A DNA stretch of 64,000 nt from Epiperipatus broadwayi (taxonomy: Eukaryota; Onychophora; Udeonychophora; Euonychophora; Peripatidae), in NCBI GenBank assembly GCA_028023455.1, contig JAQFVV010000012.1, forward strand, positions 10,392,499-10,456,498, in the 5' to 3' direction. Positions 11,733 to 21,926 of the stretch are shown here, piece after piece; within the stretch, counting starts at the first letter, position 1, and the number at the start of each line of letters is the position of its first letter. The notes under the pieces are model-generated. The model was not told the DNA's origin. It worked only from the letters and a program-made list of their open reading frames with translations, and ran no database searches. The translations under genes and the position numbers were made by a program.

Positions 11733-11846
11733 GTCTTGCATTGGTGGAAGAGAGGTCAGCGCGACTGCCTTGCACTTGCAGGCAGTTGCCCGGGTTGAGG
11801 GTTAGCGTCCCGGCCGATGCTATGACACTTAATAAAAAAATAAAAA
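11733..11846 (+). mobile_element. tRNA-derived SINE (family SINE-B), copy 1
   Basis: A short SINE of about 115 bp whose body resembles a class II tRNA. Its A-box-like stretch starts at TGGTGGAAGAGAGGTCAGC and its B-box region is GGGTTAGCGTCCCGGCC, followed by GATGCTATGACACTT and an A-rich tail. A perfect 14-bp duplication, AACAATAATGAGCT, flanks it at 11719-11732 and 11847-11860. The intact duplication and compact structure suggest recent insertion by a LINE that recognises poly(A). Three more copies lie at 18.0, 21.8 and 62.1 kb. Confidence 0.85.
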
Positions 11847-11860
11847 AACAATAATGAGCT

Positions 11861-12254
11861 TCTTTTATCAAGTGCAAAATTGTTCTGCTCCTCTGTCAGT
11901 CCTCAAATATTTACAAAATAAAATGTATTTCTTAAGCTCACTTTAACATATCTACTTGTAACACTTACTATGTATATTATATATAAACACATTCATAAGA
12001 TAATACTACGGAAAAATCAAAAAATATAAATAATTAAAATGTTTTCATATATAGATGAACGCTAAAAATTATATTTATTAGATAATCATCAAAAATGGAA
12101 AGAAATTTAATTCATTATGCTGCATTATCATATATTTAAATAACTCACATCTTTATATAGCAGCAGTAATTGTATATATATAATAAAAATACAGAAAAGC
12201 TGTTTTCAGCAAATATTTAATTTTGGCCTTTTCAATGTGTTGGAACTATTTTAC
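11861..12254. other. AT-rich spacer
   Basis: No gene or repeat recognised. Confidence 0.5.
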
Positions 12255-13860
12255 AACGTTCATGTGATGTGATGATGTGATGTACTGTGGCTTCTCCTTA
12301 AACGAAGTCAATAATATCTGAGCAATTATGTCCAGATAAACCTGTTAGCCACTTAATTTTCCATTCCCCACTCTAAGTTTTCCCATATTCTGCTCCATTC
12401 TATTTCCACAACATAATCTTTGTCAACTCTATAGCCTTAATATCTAATTCCCCCTTATCTTTTCCCAAACCCAGCATAAAAACCAATAATTCACTTTCTG
12501 TATAATCACTTTTTTCATATTTATTCTTCCATAACTTCATTATATGTACCCTTTCTGTTTTCAAACATTTACATTCAATTAACAAATGCCTAATATTTTC
12601 TATTCCTTCCTTACATAATTTACAAAATAAATCACCCATATTTTTCCATTTACATGTGTATTCTCTTGTAGCTAAAGATCCCGTTTGAGTCTTAAACAAT
12701 AAACTACTTTCCTTACTATTATCATATATTAACTCGCACTTAATATTCTGTTTATTTCTATATATATTTAAACTCTTTTTACTTTCCATACTATTTCTCT
12801 GTCTCTCTAACTCCCTATTCTTTATTAATAAATCTATTCTTTTATCCCATTCCTTACTACTATAACACTCAACAATCCTCTTAACACAATCATCCATCTT
12901 TTGAACAAATATACTGATATAAATTCTTTATCCAAATCTTTTGCATATTGCATTATCTTTCTCACCCATCTTGTTACCTGCCCTTTACTCATAACCCAAT
13001 TAAATACTATTTTGGCTATTCTTTTATTATCCATAAATTGCAATCTACCAAACATTTTCATTTTACTTTTTGCATCTCATATTAAAACTTGACCACCCCA
13101 TTTCTCCTTGAATTGCCTCCTTTGCTGTCCATACATCTACAGCCAATGCATGTCTTCCTACTTCCCTTTGAACTTTTTCTAAATAATCTAGTACCCCTTT
13201 GCTAACACATAATGCATCATTACCATATGTTAACCCTGCTACTGCAACTCCTTCCATATAATTCTAGCTACATCATATTTATTATATGAAAACAGTGTTA
13301 ATTTCTTTATTAATTCCTTTTTTTTTCTTTGCTTCATTTATCAATTTTTTCTCCCATTCATCCAAATAATTTTCTGATTACTTAAAATAATCCCCAAATA
13401 ACTATATCTATTCATCACACTTAACTTAATATCTCCCAATAAAAATTCTACATCTTCTCTTTCTCCAGTATTAACCATCATTATATTTAATTTTTCTTCA
13501 CTAAATTTAATCCCCATTTCTTTACCCACTCTTGCACATGTCATCAATATAACTTCCATATCTTCTCTTCTTTCTGCACACAAAAAAATATCATCTGCAA
13601 AAAAAAGACCCGACAAAATATATACTCCCTTACCACCTATTAATGGTATCTCTATCCCCCTTCCTAATCTTTCTATTGCTCTTTCCATTTCACTTAAATA
13701 TAACAAACAAAATAGGTAACATAGGGCATCCTTGCTTTAGTCCCACCCCATTTTTAACTTTAACTGATTCAATATTCCCTAATTGATATATATAATAATT
13801 ATTTTCATATAATTTCTTAATAATATCCACTAAAGCTACATTGTATATGTAGTGACATCT
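12255..13860 (-). mobile_element. LINE family L, copy 1, 5'-truncated
   Basis: The 3' third of the same LINE seen nearly full length at 37.75-42.75 and 45.15-50.1 kb. It starts inside the RT (after the first palm Asp) near 13860 and runs through the C-terminal domain and 3' UTR. The UTR block GTGGCTAACAGG followed by TGGACATAATTGCTCAG matches copies 2 and 3. It ends in a (CATCACAT)-type run at about 12255-12280 (plus strand GTGATGTGATGATGTG), the kind of short-repeat tail typical of CR1/L2-like LINEs. 5' truncation is the usual result of incomplete target-primed reverse transcription. Confidence 0.85.
12400..13840 (-). pseudogene. LINE family L ORF2 fragment: RT palm/thumb and C-terminal zinc knuckle
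   Basis: Reading leftward: LKQGCP block near 13740, an intact catalytic FADDIFLC box near 13600 followed by CARVGKEMGIKFSEEKLNIM, then a connection region to 13063. A C-terminal segment of about 165 codons follows (12897-12400). It ends with a Cys-x2-Cys-x8-His-x4-Cys zinc-knuckle-like motif (CKLCKEGIENIRHLLIEC). Frames shift at about 13700, 13340 and 12900, so the gene is dead, but this copy keeps the RT catalytic box that copy 2 has lost. It is the least decayed version of this region in the window. Confidence 0.85.
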
Positions 13861-13999
13861 ATATATTTTATATAAAATTAACTAGAATCTATTATAACAA
13901 TAATGCAAAATGTGCAATGAAGAAAATTAAACCTGTATAAATGCATATTATATGATTTTCATTTATCTTAGCCAACTATTAGTTAAATTAATTCATAGT

Positions 14000-15460
14000 T
14001 GTGTTTATTGTAATTAAGATGTTTTCATATATCTTCCTTTTATTAGGTTCTTTAATATAATTTTAAAGGTTTTAAATATTTTACACAATCTATCTTATGT
14101 TCATATTTAAAATAATGAATATATAAGGCATATTTATCATTTCTTCTATTAATTGAATTATGTTTTATGCTTTTTCATCTAATTGTTTCTCTGTATTTCA
14201 TAATAAATTTTACTGCATTTCCGCAATTAATTTTATATACAATTCCTTTTTTATATGTCATGTGACCTCTTATTTCATAATTACTTATTAATTTTTCAAG
14301 ATTTTTACTATTTGGCCATCCTATGCTGATGCTTTTATCTATACAATTTTTATTTTTTTTAATAATGTGTTACAAATTTTAGGGAAATATAAAAATTTAA
14401 TTTATTTTTTATTATTATTAGAGCTGCTACTGTTATTATAATAGAAGTATTATTATTACTTAAATTACGTGGTTTATAATTAAAAAGTATGTTTTTAATA
14501 TTCTAGGAATTTAATATTTACTAAGCCTGTAAACCTCAAGAATATGCGTGTGAAAATGTGATGGTAGGGACCTCTACAGGTCTTAACCACAAGCTTACGC
14601 TTTGGAAGAAAAATGGGGAACCCTTCTTTACTTCAAACTACTTTCTATATGAATAGGTGAAACTAAAGCGGTTAGATCTAAGAGCGTGAAAATATTCAAT
14701 ACTTCACTGATTAAGTCCACAATTCCTATTACACATTAGTACTTGCAAAATCTTTCGATTACAATGAGTCAATGGAAAGATATTATAGTTAGAAATCTAT
14801 TACAATAATTTAAAGTTGTAATTATAAATTTATTTAAACGCACATTGATTACGTAAGTAATATTTACTAAGGTTGTAAACCTCAAGAATATGCACCTGAA
14901 AATGTGAAGGTAGGGACCTCTACAGGTCTTAACCACAAGCTTACACTTTGGAAGAAAAGAGGGGAATCCTTTTTTACTTCAATAAACTGATCTTTTTGTA
15001 AAGTAGTTATATTTTTATCAGTATTATATCTATAATTTTTATGTTTTAAATTTTTAATAATTACCATCTTTTATATCCATACTTGTGAATCTATAGAAAT
15101 TATTCTACTTAATTTATCTTCTTTAATGAAATGTTTCAATATATTTTTGTTATCATTATCTATATTAATCTCTATATCTAAATATTTTATTTTAATATAA
15201 AATTGCGTTTTTGTGAATTAAACATTATATATATTATTAAATTCTTTATAACTGTTATTTATAACTTTTTTGTTACCATTTATAATAGGTGTCATCAACA
15301 TATGTAGAATAATATATTATCTCTTTATTTATTGTTCTGTTTTAATAATTTTAATTTCTAATTCATTAATAAATATTGATGACATGTATTCACTAATTGC
15401 AAAATCTATTACCCATCCTTTCTGTATAGTCCAATGTTCATTATTGTATTTAAAATATAA
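14000..15460 (-). pseudogene. PLE family P1 RT and GIY-YIG polyprotein fragment
   Basis: PLE polyproteins couple an RT related to telomerase with a GIY-YIG nuclease that nicks the target. Visible here: FINELE and YVDDT (RT), the FPKICNTLLKK and SIGWPNSKNLEKLIS linker near 14390-14300, then VYKINCG, KFIMKYRETIR and RNDKYALYIHYFKYEHKID of the GIY-YIG domain at 14260-14080. The GIY and YIG tripeptides themselves are mutated, so assignment rests on the conserved Cys region and the ALYIHY...EHKID block. Stops and frameshifts are frequent. It is closely related to the fragment at 18.85-19.45 kb. Confidence 0.75.
14512..14982. repeat. Insertion with 125-bp direct repeats inside the PLE
   Basis: Two direct repeats (14512-14637 and 14859-14982) flank about 220 bp. 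Both start TATTTACTAAG, contain AAACCTCAAGAATATG, GTAGGGACCTCTACAGGTC and TTAACCACAAGCTTAC, and end TTTACTTCAA. They interrupt the P1 coding sequence between the RT and the GIY-YIG linker. Direct repeats bounding a short interior suggest a miniature LTR-like element, a recombined tandem, or terminal repeats of the PLE type. No TSD is clear. Confidence 0.6.
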
Positions 15461-15539
15461 TGTGATATATTAATGTCAAACCTTAAAAAAAACAGTATCT
15501 TAAAAAAAACAGTATTAATAATGTAGAATATTTTCTAAA

Positions 15540-17560
15540 AATAAACTTACTAATGAGGGCTTCACAACAGTTTTTCAAACAGTAAGAAAATCATATTCTA
15601 CATTGCTTGGAAAAATAAAAGAATGTCAAAAGAAGAATCTTGCTAACCAACATGGGCATATCAAAAATCATAATGTATCAAGCAGTTTAACGGCTTCATC
15701 TGTTAAAAATCTCAGTTCTAAATATCTGACAGATACTGAAATTGCTGTTCTTGAAAGAGGATTAAACTTTGCCATAACACTGTCTAATATCTCTTTATTA
15801 GATATAATGGTAGCTACTGAGAAAGTCACTCATAAATTGCCTTTAGAAGAAGCAGCAGAATTATGCTGGAGAATAAAAAGAATACTTGACAAAAACCAAA
15901 ATTGAAGTCAAACATATCCTATGGTGAGAGGAAATCAATTAAATCTCTCAATTTAGATAAATATATAATTATTCTCCCTGCTGACAAAGACATTGCAACA
16001 GTTGTAATGAATACAACTGATGATGATAACAAAATACAAGAATTTCTCACAGCAGACCACTACAGAAAAGTGGCAAAAAATATGATACCGAATACAGAAA
16101 CAAAAGTTAGAAGCATTACTCAGAAAGCATCACAGGTACTTCAGTGATTTAGAAAAAAGTAAAATAATATCATATTTCAGCAAAATTCCTCATCTTTATG
16201 ATCTACCAAAAATCCATAAGCATCATGTCCCATTAAGACCTATTGTTAGTTCTATAAATTCACCTTGCCAAAACTTGTCAAGCTTTCTTGTTTAAATTCT
16301 TAGTCATTTGGCATACAAAACCCAGTCATTTGTCAGGGATTCTGGACACTTTGTAGAATTAATTAACCAAGAACATAAAAATTGAAAGAACTGACTTATG
16401 GGTAAGCTTTGATGGGGAAAGTTTATTCACAAATGTACCATGTGAAGAAGCATTGTCTATTCTAAAGAAAAGATTACATAGTGATAATAGCTAACAAACC
16501 AGAACTCTTCCTATTGACAGTACAATGGAACTATTTACATTCTGCATAAAAACAACCTACTTTTAATATAACACAGAATTCTTCCAACAAATCAAGAAAT
16601 GGTTTCAGGCTCACCACTGTCATCCCTCATTAGCAATATTAACATGGAAAAACTTGAAACCAGAGTGATAAAATCTACTCCATATCCATCTAAAGTTTGG
16701 CTTCACTATATAGATGATACATTTGTTGTATGGCCATATAATGAAGCACTACTACAAACTTTCTGGAAACACATCAACAACATATCCCAGTTCAATTAAA
16801 TTCACAATAGAATCAGAACAAGGACAAAAATTGAAATTCTTAGATATTCTGATGACAAAACTCCTTCATGGCAAAATCAAAACTAGTTTACAATAAACCC
16901 ACACATACAGGAAAATATTTATCTTATACATCCAATCACACCAGAAACACAAAACATAGAGTTATACTATCACTATGAAACAGAGCACAAAAAGTTTATT
17001 CAAAAACTAACGATTTGAAAAAAGAAAAAAATTATATAAAACAAACTCTTATGAATAATGGTTATCCATCAGCTGTTATTAAGAAAACTTTAAATAAACA
17101 ACAAATAGAACTATAAAAAACAATTACTAGTACTTTATTTGTACCGATATATACCAAAAATAGCAGACAAATTAAGGAAAATCTGCAATCAGTATAACAT
17201 TCGAACAGCTTTCCAGAGCCATAGAACACTATAAGGAATTCTAGCATCTACAAAGCCAAAACTGCATGTATAAAAAACCATGTGAATGTGGAAGAATATA
17301 TATTGATGAGACCAGTCATTCCAATGAAAAGCATTTGCAAGAATGCATATTGATGATTAGAAGAGAGAAAACAGATGTGTCTAAGCTAGCAGACCATGTA
17401 TGTACCAATGGAATTAGATAGAAAAGGTACAAAAAAAATTTAAAGAAGCTGCTCACATGACAATAGCAGGAAATCCCATAAGTCAACCCAGTGTGACTAT
17501 ACATAGTGTATGGAAACCATTAATCAACTTTGCTCTTAGGAAAAAGTAAAGAAATCAGAA
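15540..17560 (+). mobile_element. Penelope-like element, family P2, nearly complete coding region
   Basis: Plus-strand PLE with N-terminal domain, RT and C-terminal GIY-YIG in order over about 2 kb, close to the usual PLE length of about 2.3-3 kb. It lies head-to-head with the P1 fragment (minus), which ends at 15480; the two are different families by sequence. A tRNA-like SINE follows at once at 17.6 kb. Confidence 0.85.
15560..17560 (+). pseudogene. PLE family P2 polyprotein (RT plus GIY-YIG), degraded
   Basis: N-terminal part 15603-15905 contains VKNLSSKYLTDTEIAVLERG, a conserved PLE motif. Next, 15902-16147 has IILPADKDIATVVM. RT blocks follow in shifting frames: LPKIHKHHVPLRPIVSSINS near 16205-16265, SFDGESLFTNVPCEEAL near 16405-16455 with the catalytic-type Asp, GSPLSSLISNINMEKLE at 16605-16655, and HYIDDTFVVW at 16702-16731 with the catalytic Asp pair. 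FTIESEQGQKLKFLDIL follows. The GIY-YIG domain is at about 17270-17410 with CECGRIYIDETS, close to the family's CGxxYIGET. Frameshifts and stops every 100-250 bases show it is inactive. Confidence 0.85.
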
Positions 17561-17599
17561 GGAACCTCATAAGTATATGAAATTTCTACTAATTGTTGC

Positions 17600-17875
17600 A
17601 TTTGACAGGATGGCTGAGTTGGTTAGAACACCACCTTAAAATTTCAATACTCAAGAATTTAAAAGTCCAGGTTCGCTTCCCATGCTAGTACTGTCACTGG
17701 TCAGGCCAACAATACTTGAAGAAGAAGGAAGAATAATATTTCCCAAAATGTTGTGCATATACTAACCTGTGTGATATTACTAATAGTTGAATGTATTTGG
17801 AATATTTAAATAAAGTTGAATTTTTTCTAAAGATATTCAATACTCATACTAGATGATGAAAATAGTCCAATATAC
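17600..17875 (+). mobile_element. tRNA-like SINE with LINE-type tail (family SINE-C)
   Basis: The head resembles a tRNA with A-box TGGCTGAGTTGGTTAGAAC at 17611-17629 and B-box GGTTCGCTTCC at 17670-17680. A body follows (CACTGGTCAGGCC at 17695), then a tail containing TTGAATGTATTTGGAATATT, AATAAAGTTGAAT and CTAGATGATGAAAATAGTCC, ending near 17875. The tail recurs in both arms of the fold-back at 58.65-58.85 kb, and its GGAATATTTAAATAAAGT core recurs at 31.17 kb, so it is a dispersed repeat rather than part of the PLE. The tRNA-like part has an unpaired acceptor stem and is not a working tRNA gene. Confidence 0.6.
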
Positions 17876-17977
17876 AAATAAAATTTTATTTACTTATTTA
17901 TTTTTTTGAGTAACCTTGATATTCTTGTCAGTCACTGCTTTTGTAAAGTATGGTATTACAAATAGAAAAATTGAAGT

Positions 17978-18075
17978 GTCAAGCATTGGTGGCCGAGTGA
18001 TCAGCACAGTTGCCTTACAAGCAGTTGTCCTGAGTTTGCTTCCTGGCCAATGCTTTGACACATGAAAAAAAAAAA
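17978..18075 (+). mobile_element. tRNA-derived SINE-B, copy 2
   Basis: Same family as 11733-11846: GCATTGGTGGCCGAGTGATCA (A-box region; TGGCCGAGTG is the best A-box match of the four copies), B-box region GAGTTTGCTTCCTGGCC, end AATGCTTTGACACATG and an A tail. More diverged than copy 1, and no clear target duplication. Confidence 0.75.
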
Positions 18076-18849
18076 GGAAAGTCTTATCAAACTCACATTG
18101 AAAATAAGGTGTAATTTACTAGTTATTACATTTATCATGCAATCAATTACCCCAAATTAATATGTAAAACAGAATAGTTCCATTTTCATTTTTTAAAAAG
18201 ATATTATTCGGCTGAAATTTGTTTGGTTATTTTTTTAGCTTTAGAATCCCTCATTCACCACAGGAATAAAACTACTTATGATAGATTAACTCAGCTGAGC
18301 TGATTTGATTACAGACATTCCAATACCCATCAAGTTTACCTGAAGCTAAATTTTTTAAAAACAGGTAGCTAAAAGTCTTGAATAAATAGCATTTTTCTTC
18401 CCGCATTAGAAGTACAACAAGTTATAATATATTATTCATTAAAATCTCAACTTTTTGCATGGCAAAGGATTGGAGAAAAGCAATTGTAATTTATAATAAA
18501 TCTATAATGATAACCAAATCATCATTAGATTATAATAAATAATAAAAATCATATACAATACCTATATGTGCATTAATAATAATTACATATAAAACCCCTT
18601 TCTGGCACATGATTTTTTGCTCTTTTCAAATTTTAACCATCTATCTTAATATTAACCAATTATTGCAGATAAAACACCATATAGTGTTCTATATTGAAAT
18701 TGAAATAACTACATTAACAAAATAAAACATCAGTCAAATAGAATAAAACCTTCATACAGAAGTTCAATATAACTTCAAATAATTAATTGTATAACATAAC
18801 AATATAGAGAATAAATAATACATACATTATAAAATTTTATATATACTTT
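18076..18849. other. AT-rich spacer
   Basis: No gene or repeat recognised. Confidence 0.5.
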
Positions 18850-19450
18850 ATAATACAATTTTCTATTCATTTTTAATTGACCAGTTGTTAATTAAATTGA
18901 GTGAAGTTTTATTAACATTCATATAATTATTTAAGTTATGCTTAATGTAAAATCATTTTATATATTTGTTTTCCTTTTTGGAGCTTCAATATAATTTAAA
19001 GGTTTAATATTTTTGTAGCATCTATTTTATGTCCATATGTTAAATAATAAATGTATAAAGCAGATTTATCATCTTACCTATGAATTGCATTGTTATGTTC
19101 TTTAGATCATATCTCTGTTTCCCTGTATGACCATAGTAAATCATATTGCAAGATCACAATTAATTTTATATATTGTTCATTTTTTATACTTTATATCAAT
19201 TCTTACTTTATAATTATTTATTAATTTATCCAAACTTTTACTATTTGACCATTCATTATTTATATGCTTATCAATATAACTTTTATCTTTTTATTAATGT
19301 ATTATAAATTTTGGGATATGAAAGTTTTATCCATTTCTTATTTGAATTATTGTTACTATCATCATTATAACATTTTATATAGAAATGTTATTTAATATAA
19401 ATGTATTAGAATTAAAAAGTATATTTTTATGAGAAATTATTATTAATATA
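18850..19450 (-). pseudogene. PLE family P1 GIY-YIG fragment, second copy
   Basis: Aligns along its length with 13970-14520 in the same orientation. On the minus strand the GIY-YIG domain reads YIKLIV, then YYGHTGKQRYDLKEHNNAI near 19150-19085, then SALYIHYLTYGHKIDAT near 19065-19015. This copy keeps the YxG-type nuclease motif better than the 14-kb copy. It carries the C-terminal nuclease and 3' UTR only; the RT is absent, consistent with 5' truncation. Confidence 0.7.
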
Positions 19451-21157
19451 TATAATTATATAATTGTTGTACATGATTTTATTTATTTATTATATATTTA
19501 CATAAAAGAACAGTGCAATGGATTTCATTAATTTCCATTTTTGATGATCTAATCATTAGTTACTTAAGAGATAATAAAGGATTTAATCGCCAGAAGTGAT
19601 AGGTTGATCTTTCATCCAGAGACCTTTACTTCATAAATATATCATTCAGTCACTGTGTTAATCTAATAACATCACCTTCTGTCAAATGACGACTTTTTTT
19701 GAGTTATAAAACATACTTTCCAGAAAATCTTTAATGTGTATGCAAGGTAAAATAAAATAAATCCATTAAAATTTATTTAAGTATTACAAACATAAATATT
19801 ACTATTTGTTATCAAATTTTAACATTCAATAAATTCTAACATTCCAAACTTAATTTAGAAAGTATGAGTTCTTATCTGCTAATAATTGTATTTATATAAA
19901 AAAAGGATGAACAAAACAAAAATTAAACTATCCATTATATAATTATAAAGCTGGAAATTCTTAGTCAGAAGAATCAGATAAAGTCTGAGTGAAATCTTCC
20001 TCTAGCTTTTCAACTAGTTTTTATTTAAGTTGTGATAAAATTTTGAAACAAATTAAAATAGTTTTTTCCTTATTTCATATTAGGGTGACAGTAATTTTGA
20101 ATATTTGCTTCTCTGACAAGAAATGCTTCTGATTTAATTAAGGAATTAAAAATTCATTTGAAAGAATCAGCTACTTTAACAAATAAAAAAAAAAAACTAG
20201 GATGTTGTAGAGAAAAAATTTAATATTTACGAAAAAAAAAAAAAGCATTACTTTTAAAATTTTAAACATTTGCTCTTAATTAGAGAACTATAAATAAAGC
20301 TTTAAAAAAATATTAAATTTCAAAATCGAAATTTACAATCCTGCCATAACAAAAATTTTTAATAAAAAATATATTAAATTTAATGAAAAAATTAATTGAA
20401 AAAGACAAAATAAAATCTAAAATTAATAACAAGCTAAAATAATTTGATTATCCAACCGGATATATATATATGATTATATTTTTGTCTTAAGAGACTAGGG
20501 GAAGTATTTTAATAATTTATTTAATATATATATATATTCAGATTGTTTGGCTTTTACACATCTATCATCAGTTATACACTCCCAAGAATTTCCAAAACAC
20601 TTTTTCAATTTTTCATAACAATCGTTTGCTTAAGTTTATCTATAAGTTTATTTTTAGTTTCAAAAAGAACTTTATTATTGATAAAAAAAAATTACATTTA
20701 CTCTTCTAAGTCACTCTGCATATGTTTCTTTTTATTTTCCCCATTCTCTTTTTATTTCTAAAATTCTCTCAATAACAATTTTTTCTCTCCATTTTAAATA
20801 ACATATAACCCAATCCCTGATTTTAATTTCATTCATTTTAGTACTTCATTATTATATATTATTAGTTGATGTCTAAATAGAGTCCAGATAATCATATAAA
20901 TAGCATTTATCTATTTATTTTTTACATTTCTAATTATTTATTCTTTTTTATCTTAATAGTCCAAGTTTCTCTTGTACTTCCAATTAAACTCATACAAAAC
21001 TTTTAAAAAGCTTTTTTTAATTTCAAATTTTGAATTCCTTTATACTAATGTATATGCACAAATGATTCTGTTTGACAGGGTGTTAATAGTTACATTTACT
21101 ATTTTTTAAGACATAGCGCTAAGTTTGCAATTCATTCTTACATCAAAAACATATAAC
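19451..21157. other. AT-rich spacer with A/T homopolymers
   Basis: Nothing recognised. A-runs of 12-13 bases occur near 20186 and 20231, and (AT)n runs near 20460 and 20526. Confidence 0.5.
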
Positions 21158-21199
21158 TATCTTAACATAAAGCTGAGCACTGATTGCATATATGTGTAG

Positions 21200-21269
21200 A
21201 GATAGTAATCTGGACCAACTGATGATTGCTGGTTTAGCATGAAATACGTATATTGGTGATTATTTATCT
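21200..21269 (+). ncRNA. Hammerhead ribozyme, type I, intact core
   Basis: Order: outer stem I AGATA and TAAT, internal loop CTGGA, inner stem I CCAA, core CTGATGA at 21219-21225, stem II TGCT/AGCA around GGTTT, GAAA at 21241-21244, short stem III (palindromic ATACGTAT), ATA as the NUH cleavage triplet, then TTGG (pairs CCAA), TG, ATTA (pairs TAAT) and TATCT (pairs AGATA). All invariant core bases are present. The 5' and 3' ends lie in stem I, so it is type I. Stem III is only 2-3 bp, as in newt-type hammerheads that often act as dimers. Predicted cleavage is between A21252 and T21253. Confidence 0.8.
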
Positions 21270-21283
21270 TTTAAACATGTGTG

Positions 21284-21358
21284 TGATCAGGTGGGTTAGC
21301 AATATATGAGATGGCATGGAGAGTTGAGGGTCGTGTGAAAGTCTGAGTTCGAATCCCT
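21284..21358 (+). promoter_or_regulatory. tRNA-like RNA polymerase III promoter of the hammerhead repeat
   Basis: GTGGGTTAGCAATATATGAG resembles an A-box region, and GTTCGAATCC at 21347-21356 matches the B-box consensus GGTTCGANNCC apart from its first base. The same arrangement follows every hammerhead: B-box versions lie at 10401-10410 (minus), 10925-10933, 52710-52719 (minus) and 53085-53094. Internal Pol III promoters are also known beside the schistosome satellite hammerheads. Confidence 0.6.
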
Positions 21359-21368
21359 TATATTACAT

Positions 21369-21799
21369 TATATATGTGCAGGTGTGTGTAAGGCTGTATA
21401 GTGGATTAATTTATAAAAAGTTATTATTTTCAAAAGTGTACTAGCACATAGTAATTTGAAAAGAAATTATTCAATAGAAGAAAACCAAATATATTTTTGA
21501 TCTTTTTTTTTGGTATAACTATAAAATAACTAATATTATAAACACGATCATGTGCCATTTTTAAAACACTTTAAAAGAGTGAAGCCACATTTGTTGCATC
21601 AATATGCCTTACCCTATTTAATTATATGTTATCCCCCCCCCCAAAAGAAAACTAAATAAAAACATTAAAATCCATAAATTTAATTACTTATGATATGGCA
21701 GCAACCATTCTCAATTCTCAAATTTTAAATTCATTTAATCATGTTTTCTTCATGGTTTAAATATAGTATTGTAAGCTGAAAAAGCTCATGCATTTCTTC
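21369..21799. other. Spacer with C homopolymer
   Basis: No gene. A run of about ten C residues at 21632-21642 is the only notable feature. Confidence 0.5.
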
Positions 21800-21917
21800 T
21801 TCACTTTTTTTTCCATATGTCATAGCATCGGCCGGGAGGCGAACCTGCAACAACCGTCTGCAACCAACTGCTTGCTTGCAAGGCAGCTGTGCTGACCTCT
21901 CGGCTAACAACGCTTGA
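21800..21917 (-). mobile_element. tRNA-derived SINE-B, copy 3
   Basis: Minus-strand copy. The A-box region TTAGCCGAGAGGTCAGCAC and B-box GGTTCGCCTCCCGGCC are well kept and are followed by GATGCTATGACATATGG and A residues. It is flanked by CATTTCTTC at 21791-21799 and 21918-21926, a 9-bp duplication. The interior has an extra short repeat (CAACAACCG/CAACCAACTG on the plus strand), so the variable-arm region is longer than in copy 1. Confidence 0.8.
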
Positions 21918-21926
21918 CATTTCTTC

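Larger units (their letters stand above)
13900..15480 (-). mobile_element. Penelope-like element, family P1, 5'-truncated
   Basis: Minus-strand PLE fragment. Reading leftward there is an RT piece with IFINELE and then TYVDDT (catalytic YVDD) near 15390-15280, a KNYRYNTDK region near 15030, an insertion of about 470 bp (14512-14982), then an SIGWPNSKNLEKLIS motif near 14320 and a GIY-YIG endonuclease at about 14260-14070. RT followed by C-terminal GIY-YIG is diagnostic for PLEs. The 5' half is missing. The left end near 13900 abuts the truncated LINE. Confidence 0.75.
21158..21368 (+). mobile_element. Single hammerhead/tRNA-like repeat (retrozyme-like), best preserved
   Basis: One partial unit: the end of the spacer (ATCTTAACATAAAGCTGAGC), hammerhead at 21200-21269, then the tRNA-like region ending GAATCCCTTATATTA. 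It stops at the same place as the outer ends of the arrays at 11.4 and 52.7 kb, which marks a defined element terminus. The B-box is near consensus. This is the only copy with both an intact hammerhead core and a strong B-box. Confidence 0.7.

Noticed and set aside
17605-17690. Possible genuine tRNA gene
   Set aside because: The A- and B-boxes are present, but the acceptor and anticodon stems do not pair, and the sequence continues into a dispersed tail. It is a SINE.
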